Source: Sphingomonas psychrotolerans (GTDB taxonomy: Bacteria; Pseudomonadota; Alphaproteobacteria; Sphingomonadales; Sphingomonadaceae). Taken from it: DNA of 64,000 nucleotides. The stretch spans positions 620,001-684,000 of the forward strand of contig NZ_CP024923.1 of assembly GCF_002796605.1 (NCBI RefSeq), read 5' to 3'. The translations under genes and the position numbers were made by a program. Position 1 is the stretch's first letter, and every line of letters begins with the position of its first letter. This document shows positions 16,703 to 26,416 of the stretch, in pieces. Below the pieces are notes generated by a model that was given only the letters and a program-made list of their open reading frames with translations, was not told the origin of the DNA and ran no database searches.

Positions 16703-19700
16703 ATGGCGAAATCACCGCGCGCAGATCGGCAAGCTCGACGACCGGTCGTGAGCGGCGTCTCACTGATGGCGCTGATGGCTGGTGTTGCCGGCCCGGCCCT
16801 GGCCGCGAGCCCCGCCGATGAACACGTCCCCGCAACGATCGAGGAAACGCCGCGCGTCCAGCCGGCGGCCGGTGCGGATATCCGGCCTCGGGAGGGTGGA
16901 CAGGATGTGCCCGCCGGGCAGGAAGCCGGCGCGGACGACGGCAACGTGATTACCGTGACCGGGCGCCGCGCTGCGCTTCAGGCGGCGGAAGATCGCAAGC
17001 GCAATGCAGGAACGATCATCGATTCCGTCGTCGCCGACGATGCCGGGAAGCTCCCCGACAATTCGATCACCGAAGTGCTCCAGCGCGTGTCGGGCGTCAC
17101 CATCGTGCGCTTCGCTGCGCTCAACGACCCCGATCATTATTCGGTCGAGGGTTCGGGTATTCAGGTCCGCGGTCTCACCGGCGTTGCCTCGCGCCTGAAC
17201 GGCCGCGAGATCTTCAGCGCCAACAATGGCCGCGCGCTGCAATTCGCCGACGTCACTCCCGAGCTGATGGCGGCAGTGGACGTCTACAAGGCGTCGACCG
17301 CGGACCTCATCGAGGGCGGCACCGGCGGCCAGATCGATCTGCGCACCAAGGTGCCGTTTGACTTTTCGCCCGGATTCCATGTCTCCGCCAACGGCGAACT
17401 CAGCGTCGGGGACCTTGCGGAAAAGGCCGATCTCTCCGGCTCGATCCTCGTCAGCCAGCGCTGGTCCACGCCGATCGGCGACATCGGTATCCTCGCCGAC
17501 GTGGCGTATAGCCGCCTCAGCTCAGCCTCGCATTTCTTCCGCGTCGAGCCGTATTTCCGCACCCGCATCGCGGGCAGCGACTATTACGTTCCGGGCGGGT
17601 ACACGTATGGCGAGGAGCAGTTCCAGCGCACCCGCACCGGTATCTACGGCGCCGTACAATGGGCCCCGTCCGAGGCACTGACCTTCACCGGCACGTTCTT
17701 CCAGTCGCGCTACAAGAACCGCTCCGGCGACTGGGGTGCGTTCGTTTCGTCGCAGTCGCTTGCGGTGAACCCGGCGGACAGCAAATTCGACGACAATGGC
17801 GTGCTGATCTCGTCGCCGTCCTTCTACAATCGCGATCCCGCGACGTTCCTGCCCGGCGGCACCATCACCAGCGGCGGGAACAAGGGCGCATATTCCAGCA
17901 ACACGCGGACGCGCGACTATTCGCTGAGTTTCGACTGGTCGCCCGCCGACAGTCCGTTGTCAGTGAAGGGCGCGATCCAGCGCGTCGATTCGTCGCAGGT
18001 GTTCTCCCGGCTCGACGTGTTCCGGGACATCCAGTTCCCCGCCGGCTTCGGCATGGACATGAGCGGCGATCTGCCCCGGGTGACGGTGCCCGGCAACGCC
18101 CAGGCAGCCTTCGCCAATCCGGCGAACTATTTCTGGACGGCGTCGATGCCGCACGACGAGGACAACAAGGGTCGGCTCGACTCGGCGAACCTCGATCTCG
18201 AATACAAGTTCGACGACAGCTTCTTCCGCGCGATCAAGGTCGGCGGCCGCTATGCCGAGCGCAGCGAACGCGACATGGCCAATGGCTATAATTGGGCGGC
18301 GCTCGGTCGCGGCTGGAACGGCGATCCGCAGCTGACCTACGCAAATGCTGCGCCGGGGGACGTCGAGCTCCATGTCTTCGACAATTTCTTCCACGGTCAG
18401 GCAGTGCTGCCGGCGAATCTGATGTTCCCGACCGACGCGCTGGTTCGTCGCTTTGATCGCGCGCAGCTGACCGCGTCGCCGCCGACCGGCTTCTGCACCG
18501 GACGCGAGTTCGATTGCTCCGCCTCAGGACCGTTGCCGCAGACCGGCTATGGCGGCCACGGGGGCATTCGCCCGATCGGTTTCATCCTTCCCGACGATCG
18601 CGTCGACAACAAGACCGTGACGACCGCGGGCTATGCGCTGGTGCGCTTCGGATCGACCGAGCCGGGAGGCATTTCCGGCAACATCGGTGCGCGCGTCGTT
18701 CACATCGAGAACGAAGGTAGCGGCTATATCCGGCAGAATCCTGCCATCTTCTTTCGCAATGGCCAGGTGCAAGAGCTGGTCGGCGAGGCGGTGCCGCGCG
18801 GCGGGAAGACTTCGTTCACCCGGGTGCTGCCGTCGATCAACGTTGACTTCTCGCCGACCGACGACATCAAGATCCGCGCAGGCTACAATATCACGCTCGA
18901 CCTGCCGACCTTCAATGCACTGCGCGCGTCGGGCACCGTCGGGGTCGCCACTACGTCGAATCCGGTTCCGGGCGGCCCCGGGCTCTTCACCAACTTCACG
19001 GCGGAAACGGGCAACCCGCTGCTCAAGCCGACAATGTCGAACAATTTCGACATGTCCTTTGAATATTATCCCGAGCCGGGCACCTCGTTCCACCTCGCCC
19101 CGTTCTACAAGCGGCTGACGGACCTGCCGATCTTCTCGCTCACCGAGCGGCAGGTGACCGTCCGCTTCGCCGGCGGTGCTACCGAAACGGTCACCGCGGC
19201 TGCCACGGATTATCTCAACGCGACCGAAGCCGCGACGGTCAAGGGCGTGGAAGTGGGCGGACGCATCTTCTTCGATATGCTGCCCGGCTGGCTCGGCGGC
19301 TTCGGCTTCGAGGGGAACTACACGTTCATCGACAGCAAGAATCCGGGCGACCTGTATCGCGACATCAACGGCGTGACTCGCAACGATGCCCCGCTGGTCG
19401 GCATGTCGCGGCACAATTTCAATGCTTCACTGCTGTACGAACGCAAGGCGATCTCGGCGCGCATCGCTTATTCTTGGCGTTCGCGATATCTCCAATCCAC
19501 CAACAGCAATGGCACCAATCCGAGCTATCCTTATTACAGCGCGCCGGGGGTGGTCACGAACGCCAACGGTACGGCCAACAACACCCAGATCGCGCTGCCG
19601 ATCTATGGCGCGAACTACGGACAACTGGAGGCGGGCATCCGGTTCAAGATTACCGAGAATTTCTCGTTCAGCGTTCAGGGCACGAACCTGATGAATTCGA

Positions 19701-19804
19701 CCCAGCGCACGCTGATGGGCGGCTATCCCGGCGGCGGACTCTACGGCCGCAGCTGGTTCCAGACGGATCGACGGATCAGCACCGGGATCAATTTGGCATT
19801 TTGA
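16703..19804 (+). CDS. TonB-dependent receptor (halogenase locus)
   Basis: A 1033-residue outer-membrane receptor. The N-terminus (MAKSPRADRQARRPVVSGVS then LMALMAGVAGPALA) is a longer-than-usual signal peptide. NVITVTGRRAALQAAEDRK is the TonB-box/plug junction, followed by IIDSVVADDAGKLPDNSITE, a TIGR01782-type plug. The barrel ends RRISTGINLAF. ATG 16703 has GGAGGGGAG upstream and is preferred over an in-frame start 69 bp earlier. It is the first gene of an operon with two halogenase-family genes, separated from them by a 61-bp gap containing a hairpin. LacI-type operators lie in its leader, so induction by a sugar or glycoside is likely. Confidence 0.94.
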   Translation: MAKSPRADRQARRPVVSGVSLMALMAGVAGPALAASPADEHVPATIEETPRVQPAAGADIRPREGGQDVPAGQEAGADDGNVITVTGRRAALQAAEDRKRNAGTIIDSVVADDAGKLPDNSITEVLQRVSGVTIVRFAALNDPDHYSVEGSGIQVRGLTGVASRLNGREIFSANNGRALQFADVTPELMAAVDVYKASTADLIEGGTGGQIDLRTKVPFDFSPGFHVSANGELSVGDLAEKADLSGSILVSQRWSTPIGDIGILADVAYSRLSSASHFFRVEPYFRTRIAGSDYYVPGGYTYGEEQFQRTRTGIYGAVQWAPSEALTFTGTFFQSRYKNRSGDWGAFVSSQSLAVNPADSKFDDNGVLISSPSFYNRDPATFLPGGTITSGGNKGAYSSNTRTRDYSLSFDWSPADSPLSVKGAIQRVDSSQVFSRLDVFRDIQFPAGFGMDMSGDLPRVTVPGNAQAAFANPANYFWTASMPHDEDNKGRLDSANLDLEYKFDDSFFRAIKVGGRYAERSERDMANGYNWAALGRGWNGDPQLTYANAAPGDVELHVFDNFFHGQAVLPANLMFPTDALVRRFDRAQLTASPPTGFCTGREFDCSASGPLPQTGYGGHGGIRPIGFILPDDRVDNKTVTTAGYALVRFGSTEPGGISGNIGARVVHIENEGSGYIRQNPAIFFRNGQVQELVGEAVPRGGKTSFTRVLPSINVDFSPTDDIKIRAGYNITLDLPTFNALRASGTVGVATTSNPVPGGPGLFTNFTAETGNPLLKPTMSNNFDMSFEYYPEPGTSFHLAPFYKRLTDLPIFSLTERQVTVRFAGGATETVTAAATDYLNATEAATVKGVEVGGRIFFDMLPGWLGGFGFEGNYTFIDSKNPGDLYRDINGVTRNDAPLVGMSRHNFNASLLYERKAISARIAYSWRSRYLQSTNSNGTNPSYPYYSAPGVVTNANGTANNTQIALPIYGANYGQLEAGIRFKITENFSFSVQGTNLMNSTQRTLMGGYPGGGLYGRSWFQTDRRISTGINLAF

Positions 19805-19813
19805 CAATGCGAC

Positions 19814-19847
19814 GGCGATCATCGGAGACTAGCTTCCGGTGATCGCC
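19814..19847 (+). terminator. Intercistronic hairpin between receptor and first halogenase
   Basis: GGCGATCATCGG (19814-19825) pairs with CCGGTGATCGCC (19836-19847), 12 bp with one G-U pair over a 10-nt loop, in the short gap before the next ribosome-binding site. It has no T-run. It may reduce read-through so that the receptor is made in excess of the enzymes. Confidence 0.55.
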
Positions 19848-19865
19848 CGCAGCCCGAGAGGTGCC

Positions 19866-21416
19866 ATGGCCAAGCGCATTCTGATCGTCGGCGGCGGTAC
19901 GGCCGGTTGGCTCACCGCCGGGTATCTCGCGAAACGGCTCGGCGCCGACCTGCCGGGCGGCGTATCGATCCAGCTGGTCGAATCGCGCGATATCGGCATC
20001 CTCGGCGTGGGCGAGGGCACTTTTCCGACGATCCGGCGCACGCTCTCCACCATCGGAATCAGCGAAACCGAGCTGGTTCGCCGGTGCGGGGCCAGCTTCA
20101 AACAGGGGACGAAGTTCGTTCACTGGCGCCATGCGCCCGGTGGAGCCGGCCCCGACCATTACGCGCACCCTTTCCAGAATGCGGAGGCGAGGGGAGGGCT
20201 CGAACTCTTGCCTTACTGGCTCCTCGGCGTGGGCGGCGATGTGAACTGGGACGAAGTCGCCAACCCGCAGAAGAAGGCCGCGGACGCGCATCGGGCGCCC
20301 AAGCTGCCGACGCATCCCGACTATGTGTCTCCCCTCAACTATGCTTTCCACTTCGATGCGGTGGCGCTCGCGGCGTTGCTGCGCGAACATGCGGTGGCAA
20401 ACGGCGTACGGCATCTGATCGACCAGGTATCCGAAGTCAGGCTCGACGAGGACGGCGCGATCGCCGGCGTCGTCACAGCCAGCGGGCTGCTCGAGGCCGA
20501 CCTCTATGTGGATTGCACGGGCTTTCGCGCCGAACTGATCGGCAAGGCGCTTGGCGTTCCCTATCGTTCGTGCCGCGACGTGCTGTTCTGCGACAGCGCA
20601 GTCGCCATCCAGATCCCTTACCGCGATGGCAGCGCGCCGATTGCATCCTTTACGATCTCCACCGCGCAGGAAGCGGGGTGGGTCTGGGATATCGGCCTCG
20701 ATCGACGGCGGGGCATCGGCCACGTCTATTCGTCGGCCCACACCGACGACGCTCGGGCCGAAGAACTGGTGCGTGCGTATGTCGGTGCCGACGCCGAGGG
20801 CATCGAGACCCGCAAGTTCCGCTTCGACGCAGGGTATCGCGAGGTCAACTGGCACAAGAATTGTGTGGCGATCGGCCTTTCGAGCGGGTTCTTCGAACCG
20901 CTCGAAGCCACCGGGATCGTCATGTCCGAAGTCGCGGCAGGGCTGGTCGCCAGCCTTTTCCCATGGGGCGGCGATTTCGAGACATCCGCGCGCCAGTTCA
21001 ACGCCAACATGCTCCAGCGCTACGAACGCGCGCGCGACTTCATCAAGCTCCATTATTGTCTCTCGCAGCGGCGCGATTCCGCTTTCTGGCGCGACAATGT
21101 CGCGGAGAATTCCATTCCGCACAGTTTGCGCGAACGGCTGGAACGGTGGCGGTTCCGACCGCCGACCGAGCTGGACGTCGATCCCAATGTCGACATCTTC
21201 ACCGAAGCCAGCTGGCAATATGTGCTCTACGGCATGGGCTGGAAGACGGACGTTTCGGCGCGCGCCGGTGCGTATCGCTATCATGACGATGCCCGGGCGG
21301 CATTCGAGGAGGTTCGCCGTCAGGCGGCATTCGCCGTGGCCAATTTGCCGTCGAACCGCGAGCTGATCGATTACGCCATCAACAACCGCTTCGGTCCCGT
21401 GGGAGCCGCGGCATGA
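19866..21416 (+). CDS. Tryptophan-halogenase-family flavoprotein, first paralogue
   Basis: A 516-residue member of the flavin-dependent (tryptophan) halogenase family, which uses FADH2, oxygen and halide to make a hypohalous-acid equivalent. The dinucleotide motif is at 7-15 (IVGGGTAGW). The catalytic lysine position is K79 (GASFKQGTKF) and the conserved glutamate lies in SGFFEPLEATG. The usual WxWxIP motif reads WVWDIG, with Gly replacing the final Pro, and EPLEST reads EPLEAT. ATG 19866 follows GAGAGG. It overlaps the second paralogue by 4 bp. Receptor-linked halogenases of this type are known in Brevundimonas and Xanthomonas. The deviating motif means halogenation is not assured; it could be a monooxygenase-like relative. 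Confidence 0.85.
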   Translation: MAKRILIVGGGTAGWLTAGYLAKRLGADLPGGVSIQLVESRDIGILGVGEGTFPTIRRTLSTIGISETELVRRCGASFKQGTKFVHWRHAPGGAGPDHYAHPFQNAEARGGLELLPYWLLGVGGDVNWDEVANPQKKAADAHRAPKLPTHPDYVSPLNYAFHFDAVALAALLREHAVANGVRHLIDQVSEVRLDEDGAIAGVVTASGLLEADLYVDCTGFRAELIGKALGVPYRSCRDVLFCDSAVAIQIPYRDGSAPIASFTISTAQEAGWVWDIGLDRRRGIGHVYSSAHTDDARAEELVRAYVGADAEGIETRKFRFDAGYREVNWHKNCVAIGLSSGFFEPLEATGIVMSEVAAGLVASLFPWGGDFETSARQFNANMLQRYERARDFIKLHYCLSQRRDSAFWRDNVAENSIPHSLRERLERWRFRPPTELDVDPNVDIFTEASWQYVLYGMGWKTDVSARAGAYRYHDDARAAFEEVRRQAAFAVANLPSNRELIDYAINNRFGPVGAAA

Positions 21417-22954
21417 GCGGGGCGTCGGGTTCGCAGCCGCTGCGGCGGCTCGTGATCGTCGGGGGCGGATCCGCCGGCTGGATGACCGCCGCCGCCGTGT
21501 CTCGAATGGTCGCGACCGGGTTGAGCGTCACGCTGATCGAATCGGACGAGATCGGCACGGTGGGAGTGGGCGAGGCGACGATACCGCCGCTGCTCGACTT
21601 CAATGCCGCGTTGGGCATCGACGAGAATGAATTCGTTGCCGCGACCCAGGGCACGTTCAAGCTCGGCATCGAATTCGTCGATTGGGGAAAGCTCGGCGAG
21701 CGATATATCCACCCCTTCGGCAAATATGGGCGGCCCATGATGGGCATCAATTTCCATCAGATCTGGCTGCGCCAGCACTTGCTGCAGCGTGCGGTGAGCG
21801 ATCCCGGCCCGATCAGCGACTATGCGATCGCGATCGCCGCGGCGACGCGCGGGCGTTTTGCCAGGCCGGCCACCAACCCCGAGGCCGTCCTGTCGGGCCT
21901 GTCCTACGCCTATCATTTCGACGCCGGCCTATATGCCCGGTTTCTCCGGGATTATGCCGGGCGCGCTGGTGTGGTCCGGATCGAAGGCAAGATCGCCACC
22001 GCCGAACAATCGGAACCCGACGGGTTCCTCACCGCGGTCGTCCTCGCCGACGGACGCCGCATCGAGGGGGATTTCTTTGTCGATTGCAGCGGCTTCCGGG
22101 GCCTGCTGATCCAAGGGACGCTGGGGGTGTCCTATCGCAGCTGGCAACACTGGCTTCCATGTGACAGCGCTGTCGCCGTACCGTCGTCGACGGCCGGGCC
22201 TCCGGTTCCCTTTACGCGCTCCACCGCCGACCGGGCGGGTTGGCGCTGGCGCATCCCGCTGCAACATCGTGTCGGCAACGGGCATGTCTATTCGAGCGGG
22301 CATATCGACGACGACGCTGCCCGGGAGGCGCTGCTCGCCGGACTCGAGGAGCCGCCGATCGCCGAACCGCGCGTGTTGCGATTCACCCCCGGCCGGCGCG
22401 AGAAGCTGTGGGAGAAGAACTGCGTCGCGATCGGGCTGTCGGCCGGCTTCATCGAGCCGCTAGAATCCACCAGCATCCATCTGATCCAGTCCGGTATCTT
22501 CCGGCTGATGGCGCTGTTCCCCGACCGTGGCTTCAGCCAGGTCGAGATCGACGAATATAATCGCGCGCTCGTCGCGGAATATGAGCATGTCCGCGACTTC
22601 ATCGTGCTGCATTATCACGCGACCGAGCGCAGCGATTCCGATCTCTGGAACTATTGCCGCACGATGGAGATTCCCGACAGCCTCGCCCAGCGGATCGCGC
22701 TCTGGCGAGGGAAGGGGCGCATCTTCCGAGGTTCGGGCGAACTGTTCACCGAAGAGAGCTGGATCGCCGTGTTGCTGGGCCAGAACATCGTCCCGGAGAG
22801 CGCGGATCCGCTGGCCGCGATGCTCGCCGTGGACGAGACCAGCCGATATCTGGCGCATCTGCGCGATATCGTGAAGCGCACCGCCGAGGCGATGCCCACG
22901 CACGCGCACTATATTGCGCAGCATTGCGCGGCGGCGCGGCCGGTGGCGATGTGA
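21413..22954 (+). CDS. Tryptophan-halogenase-family flavoprotein, second paralogue
   Basis: A 513-residue flavin-dependent halogenase-family protein, distinct in sequence from its upstream neighbour. It has GGGSAGWM near residue 17, VGVGEATIPPL at about 50, the catalytic lysine position K83 (GTFKLGIEFVDW), an intact WxWxIP motif (GWRWRIPL) and EPLEST with the conserved glutamate. It therefore carries the full canonical set. It starts within the stop of the first paralogue (ATGA) and its TGA shares one base with the LacI ATG (22954), so three genes are tightly coupled. A separate flavin reductase would be needed; none is in this operon, although an FMN reductase gene is at 28214. The substrate is unknown. 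Confidence 0.88.
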   Translation: MSGASGSQPLRRLVIVGGGSAGWMTAAAVSRMVATGLSVTLIESDEIGTVGVGEATIPPLLDFNAALGIDENEFVAATQGTFKLGIEFVDWGKLGERYIHPFGKYGRPMMGINFHQIWLRQHLLQRAVSDPGPISDYAIAIAAATRGRFARPATNPEAVLSGLSYAYHFDAGLYARFLRDYAGRAGVVRIEGKIATAEQSEPDGFLTAVVLADGRRIEGDFFVDCSGFRGLLIQGTLGVSYRSWQHWLPCDSAVAVPSSTAGPPVPFTRSTADRAGWRWRIPLQHRVGNGHVYSSGHIDDDAAREALLAGLEEPPIAEPRVLRFTPGRREKLWEKNCVAIGLSAGFIEPLESTSIHLIQSGIFRLMALFPDRGFSQVEIDEYNRALVAEYEHVRDFIVLHYHATERSDSDLWNYCRTMEIPDSLAQRIALWRGKGRIFRGSGELFTEESWIAVLLGQNIVPESADPLAAMLAVDETSRYLAHLRDIVKRTAEAMPTHAHYIAQHCAAARPVAM

Positions 22955-24026
22955 TGCGGGAAAAGGAAGGCACTACGCATCCCGGTCCGCCGCGGCCCGC
23001 CACGCTGCGGGACGTCGCGCAACGCGCCGGCGTTTCGATGATGACCGTGTCGCGGGTCCTGAATAGCGAAGTAGCGGTGCGGCCCAGAACACGTGCGATC
23101 GTCGAGCAAGCGGTCCGCGAGCTGAACTACATTCCCAATTCCACTGCGAAGGCGCTCGCTTTCACCCGGCAGGCGCATCGCATCGCCTTCCTGTTCGACG
23201 CGCCGAACGCGACTATTCTCGGGGACATGGTCGGGTCCGTGATGGAGGAGCCGAGCCGGCCGGACATCAAGCTGATCTTTCTGCGTGTGCGCAGCGACGA
23301 CGACCCGCTTCAGACGCTCGCCAACATGAAGACTCTCGGAGTCGACGGCGCGATCCTGTCCCCGCCGCTGTGCGACGACGCGCGTCTCCGGATCGTTCTC
23401 ACCGGCGCGGGGATCCGCATCCTGGCGATCGGCTGCAGCGACGAAGACCCCTCGCTGTCGACCATTGGCATCGACGACACCCGCGCGGCGTTCGAGCTGA
23501 CGACCTATCTGCTCAAGCTCGGCCACCGGCGCATCGGCCTGATCGCGGGCCACGCGCGCCATCGCTCTTCGGGCAGACGCCGCGCCGGCTTCGAAGCCGC
23601 TTTGGTGGAGTTCGGCCTCGTGTCCGACCCTGCACTGCAATGGGAAGGCGATTACACCTTCGGGACAGCCATCGGGATCGCGGAGCAAGCCCTGTCGCTC
23701 CGGCCGCCGCCGACTGCGATCTTCGCCTCGAACGACGATATGGGCGGCAGCGGTGATCAGCGTGGCGCGTGGACGCGGAATCGCGATTCCCCGATCGCTT
23801 TCGGTCTGTGGATTCGACGACAGCGAAATCGCGCGGATGCTGTTTCCCGCAACTGACCACCGTTTCCCAGCCGCTTGGTTCGATGGCAATATGGGCACTC
23901 GGGCAGCTCGCGGATGAACTCGCCGCGATAGCGCAAGGCGATGCCCCGCCGGTACGCAAGGTGATGCTCGAGCATACGATCGCGTATCGCGGCTCGGATG
24001 CTCCACCCGCTGACGGTGGCGCGTAA
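22954..24026 (+). pseudogene. LacI-family regulator, frameshifted
   Basis: A LacI repressor starting at ATG 22954. The HTH (TLRDVAQRAGVSMMTVSRVL) and the periplasmic-binding-like sensor domain read normally to about 23740 (AIFASNDDM). The frame then breaks four times within 110 bp, each explained by one base in a short run: extra G (23742-23744), extra C (23789-23792), missing T (23799-23801) and extra C (23846-23848). Joined, the segments give AVISVARGRGIAIP, DRF, SVCGFDDSEIARMLFP and QLTTVSQPLGSMAIWALGQL, exactly a LacI C-terminus of 356 residues ending at TAA 24024-24026. It is probably functional if the indels are sequence errors. It likely controls the receptor/halogenase operon through the operators at 16293 and 16621. 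Confidence 0.8.
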
Positions 24027-24045
24027 ACTGACTTTGGAGAGTATG

Positions 24046-25665
24046 ATGCTGCGCAGCATAACCGGCAAATGGAAGCTTCTGGCTGCGGCGCTCCTGATCG
24101 CCGTACCGGCTGCCGCGCAGGAGATGCCCAGGCTCGAATCGAAGGGAGGGCGCCACGCTCTCATCGTCGATGGCGGGCCCTTCCTGATGCTGGCGCGCAG
24201 GCGAATAATTCGAGCAATTACCCCGCGATGCTGCCCGAGGTCTGGCCGGTCGTGCAGGCGATGCACGCAAACACGCTCGAGATGCCGATCGCGTGGGAGC
24301 AGGTCGAGCCGGTCGAAGGCAAGTTCGATTTCTCCTTCCTCGATGCGTTGGTGGAGCAGGCGGCGCGCGCGGAAGGTCCGCCTCGTGCTGCTCTGGTTCG
24401 CGACGTGGAAGAACACCGGAAACAGCTATGCGCCCGAATGGGTGAAGCGCGACACCGTGCGGTTTCCGCGCATGCGCAAGGCCGACGGCACTGCCCATTA
24501 CGCCTTGAGCCCGCATGGACCGAACACGCTGGAGGCCGACAAACGTGCCTTCGTCGCGCTGATGCGCCATCTGGCGAAGATCGACCGCGACCATGTGGTG
24601 ATCATGGTCCAGCCAGAGAACGAAGCCGGCAGCTACGGGCTGGCGCGCGATCATGCCCCTGCGGCCGATCGACTGTTCCATGGGCCGGTGCCGACCGAAC
24701 TCGCCAAGGCGTTGAAAGTGAAGCCGGGCAGCTGGACCGAAACATTCGGCAAGCGCGCCGAGCAATATTTCCAGACCTGGCATTTGGCGCGCTACATCGA
24801 CGAGATCGCCGAAGCCGGCAAAGCAGTGAAGCCGCTGCCGATGTACGTCAACGCCGCGCTGGGCGATGCATTCACCGATGAAGGCGGAAATGTCGGGCCG
24901 TCCGGCGGACCCAATTTGGAACGTGATCCCGTCTGGAAAGCGGCCGCGCCGCATATCGACCTGCTCGCGCCGGACATCTACACGCCGATCCCGTCGCGGT
25001 GTCGAGCTTTCTGGAGAAATACGCGCGGCCCGACAATGCTCTGATGGTGCCCGAGATCGGCAACGCGCGCGATTATGCCCGCTTCCTCTGGCCGACGCTC
25101 GGGCGGGGGGCGATCGGTTTCGCGCCGTTCGGCATGGATGGACCGGCTTCTTCAACTATCCGCTCGGCGCAAAGGAGTTCGACGAAGCGACCTTTCAGGC
25201 GTTCGCCGCTCCCTATCGCCTGTTCGCGCCGATGGCGCGGGACTGGGCGAGGATCGCGTTCGATAACCCAACATGGGGCACGGCCAAGGGCGCAAAGGAG
25301 CAGGCGACCGAAATGGGCCGCTGGCGGATCAGGCGGAATACGGCCTTTGGCAGATGGGTGAGCCCGGCTGGTCCAGCTGGACCAAGGTGGACCCGCATCC
25401 GTTGGCCGAAGCCCCGGTCGGCGGGACGGTCGTCGCGCAGCTCGGGCCGACACGTTCCTGATCAGCGGTAGCGATGTGCGCGTCCGCATTGCATTGACGA
25501 AGCCCCGCCGGCGAGCAGGCACAGATGATGCGCGCCGAAGAAGGTCGTTTCGAAGGGGGGAAATGGATCATGACGCGGCGCTGGAATGGCGATCAGATCG
25601 ATTATGGCCTGAACTTCACCAGTGTCCCGGTGCTTCTGCGCGTCACCATGGGGACCTTCCGATGA
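24046..25665 (+). pseudogene. GH35-like beta-galactosidase with DUF5597 tail, frameshifted
   Basis: A secreted glycosidase. The signal peptide MLRSITGKWKLLAAALLIAV follows GGAGA. The TIM barrel has NSSNYPAMLPEVW, RLVLLWFATWKNT, the acid/base motif MVQPENEAGSYG and DNALMVPEIGNARDY. The C-terminal tail GGKWIMTRRWNGDQIDYGLN matches DUF5597. Seven frame breaks occur, all single-base changes in short runs: missing G near 24192, extra G near 24371, missing G near 24987, missing T near 25139, missing G near 25323, missing C near 25447 and extra C near 25503. Correcting them gives a full-length 540-residue enzyme with no other lesion. It would release sugars from a beta-galactoside-like substrate imported or bound by the receptor of this locus. 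Confidence 0.78.
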
Positions 25666-25691
25666 CTTCGCTTCTGCGCGGCACGGCGCGG

Positions 25692-26366
25692 TCAATCCGC
25701 AGGCGGTAGCGTATCGAGCCGGGCCTGATAGTCGGCGATCACGGCGGGACCTGCGTCCCCGCGGTGTTTGGCGATGAAGGCGGTCAAGGCTTCCCGATAT
25801 TCCGCGATGAAGGCCTTGTTGCCCGGGCTGGCTGCGAATTGCGCCGCCGCCTTCTCGACGGGTCTGCGATCCTCGCCGATCCGGTATCTTTTCCCATAAG
25901 GCGAGAGATCGCGCATGATGACGAAATTGATCGGGAAGCCCGGAATATATCGCACCACGAATGTCTCACCTTCGGGCGGGATGAGGATCTCGTTGGTGAT
26001 CGGATAGATGCTGGCGGACATGGTGTCGAACTGCGTCACCACGTCGAGGCCGTCCGCGGTTCTCATCACTGCGTCATAGGCCCAGATATTCTGGTCGTTC
26101 AGAGTCGAGCTGGTTTCCTCGGACTGGGTGATGACTGCCGTCCCCTCCACTCCGAACGCTTGGAGAAACAGCGCGTTGAAGATGTGGGCGGTAAAGATGT
26201 TGATCGGGCCATAGAGGAAGAAGGGCAGCATCAGCAGATACCACCGCCCGTTCCCTCGCCATTTTGCCGCCGCGTGACCCAGCAACGCACCAATCGCCAC
26301 GATCATGGGCCAGGACCAGAAGGGATGCTGGGTGAGGAAGTGGGAAATCGCCGACAAAATGACCAT
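25692..26366 (-). CDS. Small membrane protein of unknown function
   Basis: A 224-residue protein with two N-terminal transmembrane segments (about residues 15-32 and 43-70, GRWYLLMLPFFLYGPINIF) and a mostly soluble C-terminal domain, probably periplasmic (VVTQFDTMSASIYPITNEIL; FVVRYIPGFPINFVIMRD). The ATG at 26366 has GGA five to six bases upstream. It lies 50 bp downstream of the Gly-rich protein gene on the same strand, so the two are probably co-transcribed. I recognise no family. A two-gene unit of a soluble protein and a membrane protein is compatible with an effector/immunity pair, among other options. Confidence 0.65.
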   Translation of the reverse strand: MVILSAISHFLTQHPFWSWPMIVAIGALLGHAAAKWRGNGRWYLLMLPFFLYGPINIFTAHIFNALFLQAFGVEGTAVITQSEETSSTLNDQNIWAYDAVMRTADGLDVVTQFDTMSASIYPITNEILIPPEGETFVVRYIPGFPINFVIMRDLSPYGKRYRIGEDRRPVEKAAAQFAASPGNKAFIAEYREALTAFIAKHRGDAGPAVIADYQARLDTLPPAD

Positions 26367-26416
26367 GGAGTTCCGATCGATAGAGGCCGCGCCGACGCGC
26401 TTCGGGCGCGATCCGG

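Noticed and set aside
19866..22954. Halogenase genes as part of a natural-product cluster
   Set aside because: No NRPS, PKS, terpene or other biosynthetic genes are nearby; the context is a receptor operon with a LacI regulator.
24046..25665. GH35-like gene as an ordinary decayed pseudogene
   Set aside because: All seven lesions are one-base homopolymer changes and no stop or substitution damage remains after repair, so sequence error is the better explanation.
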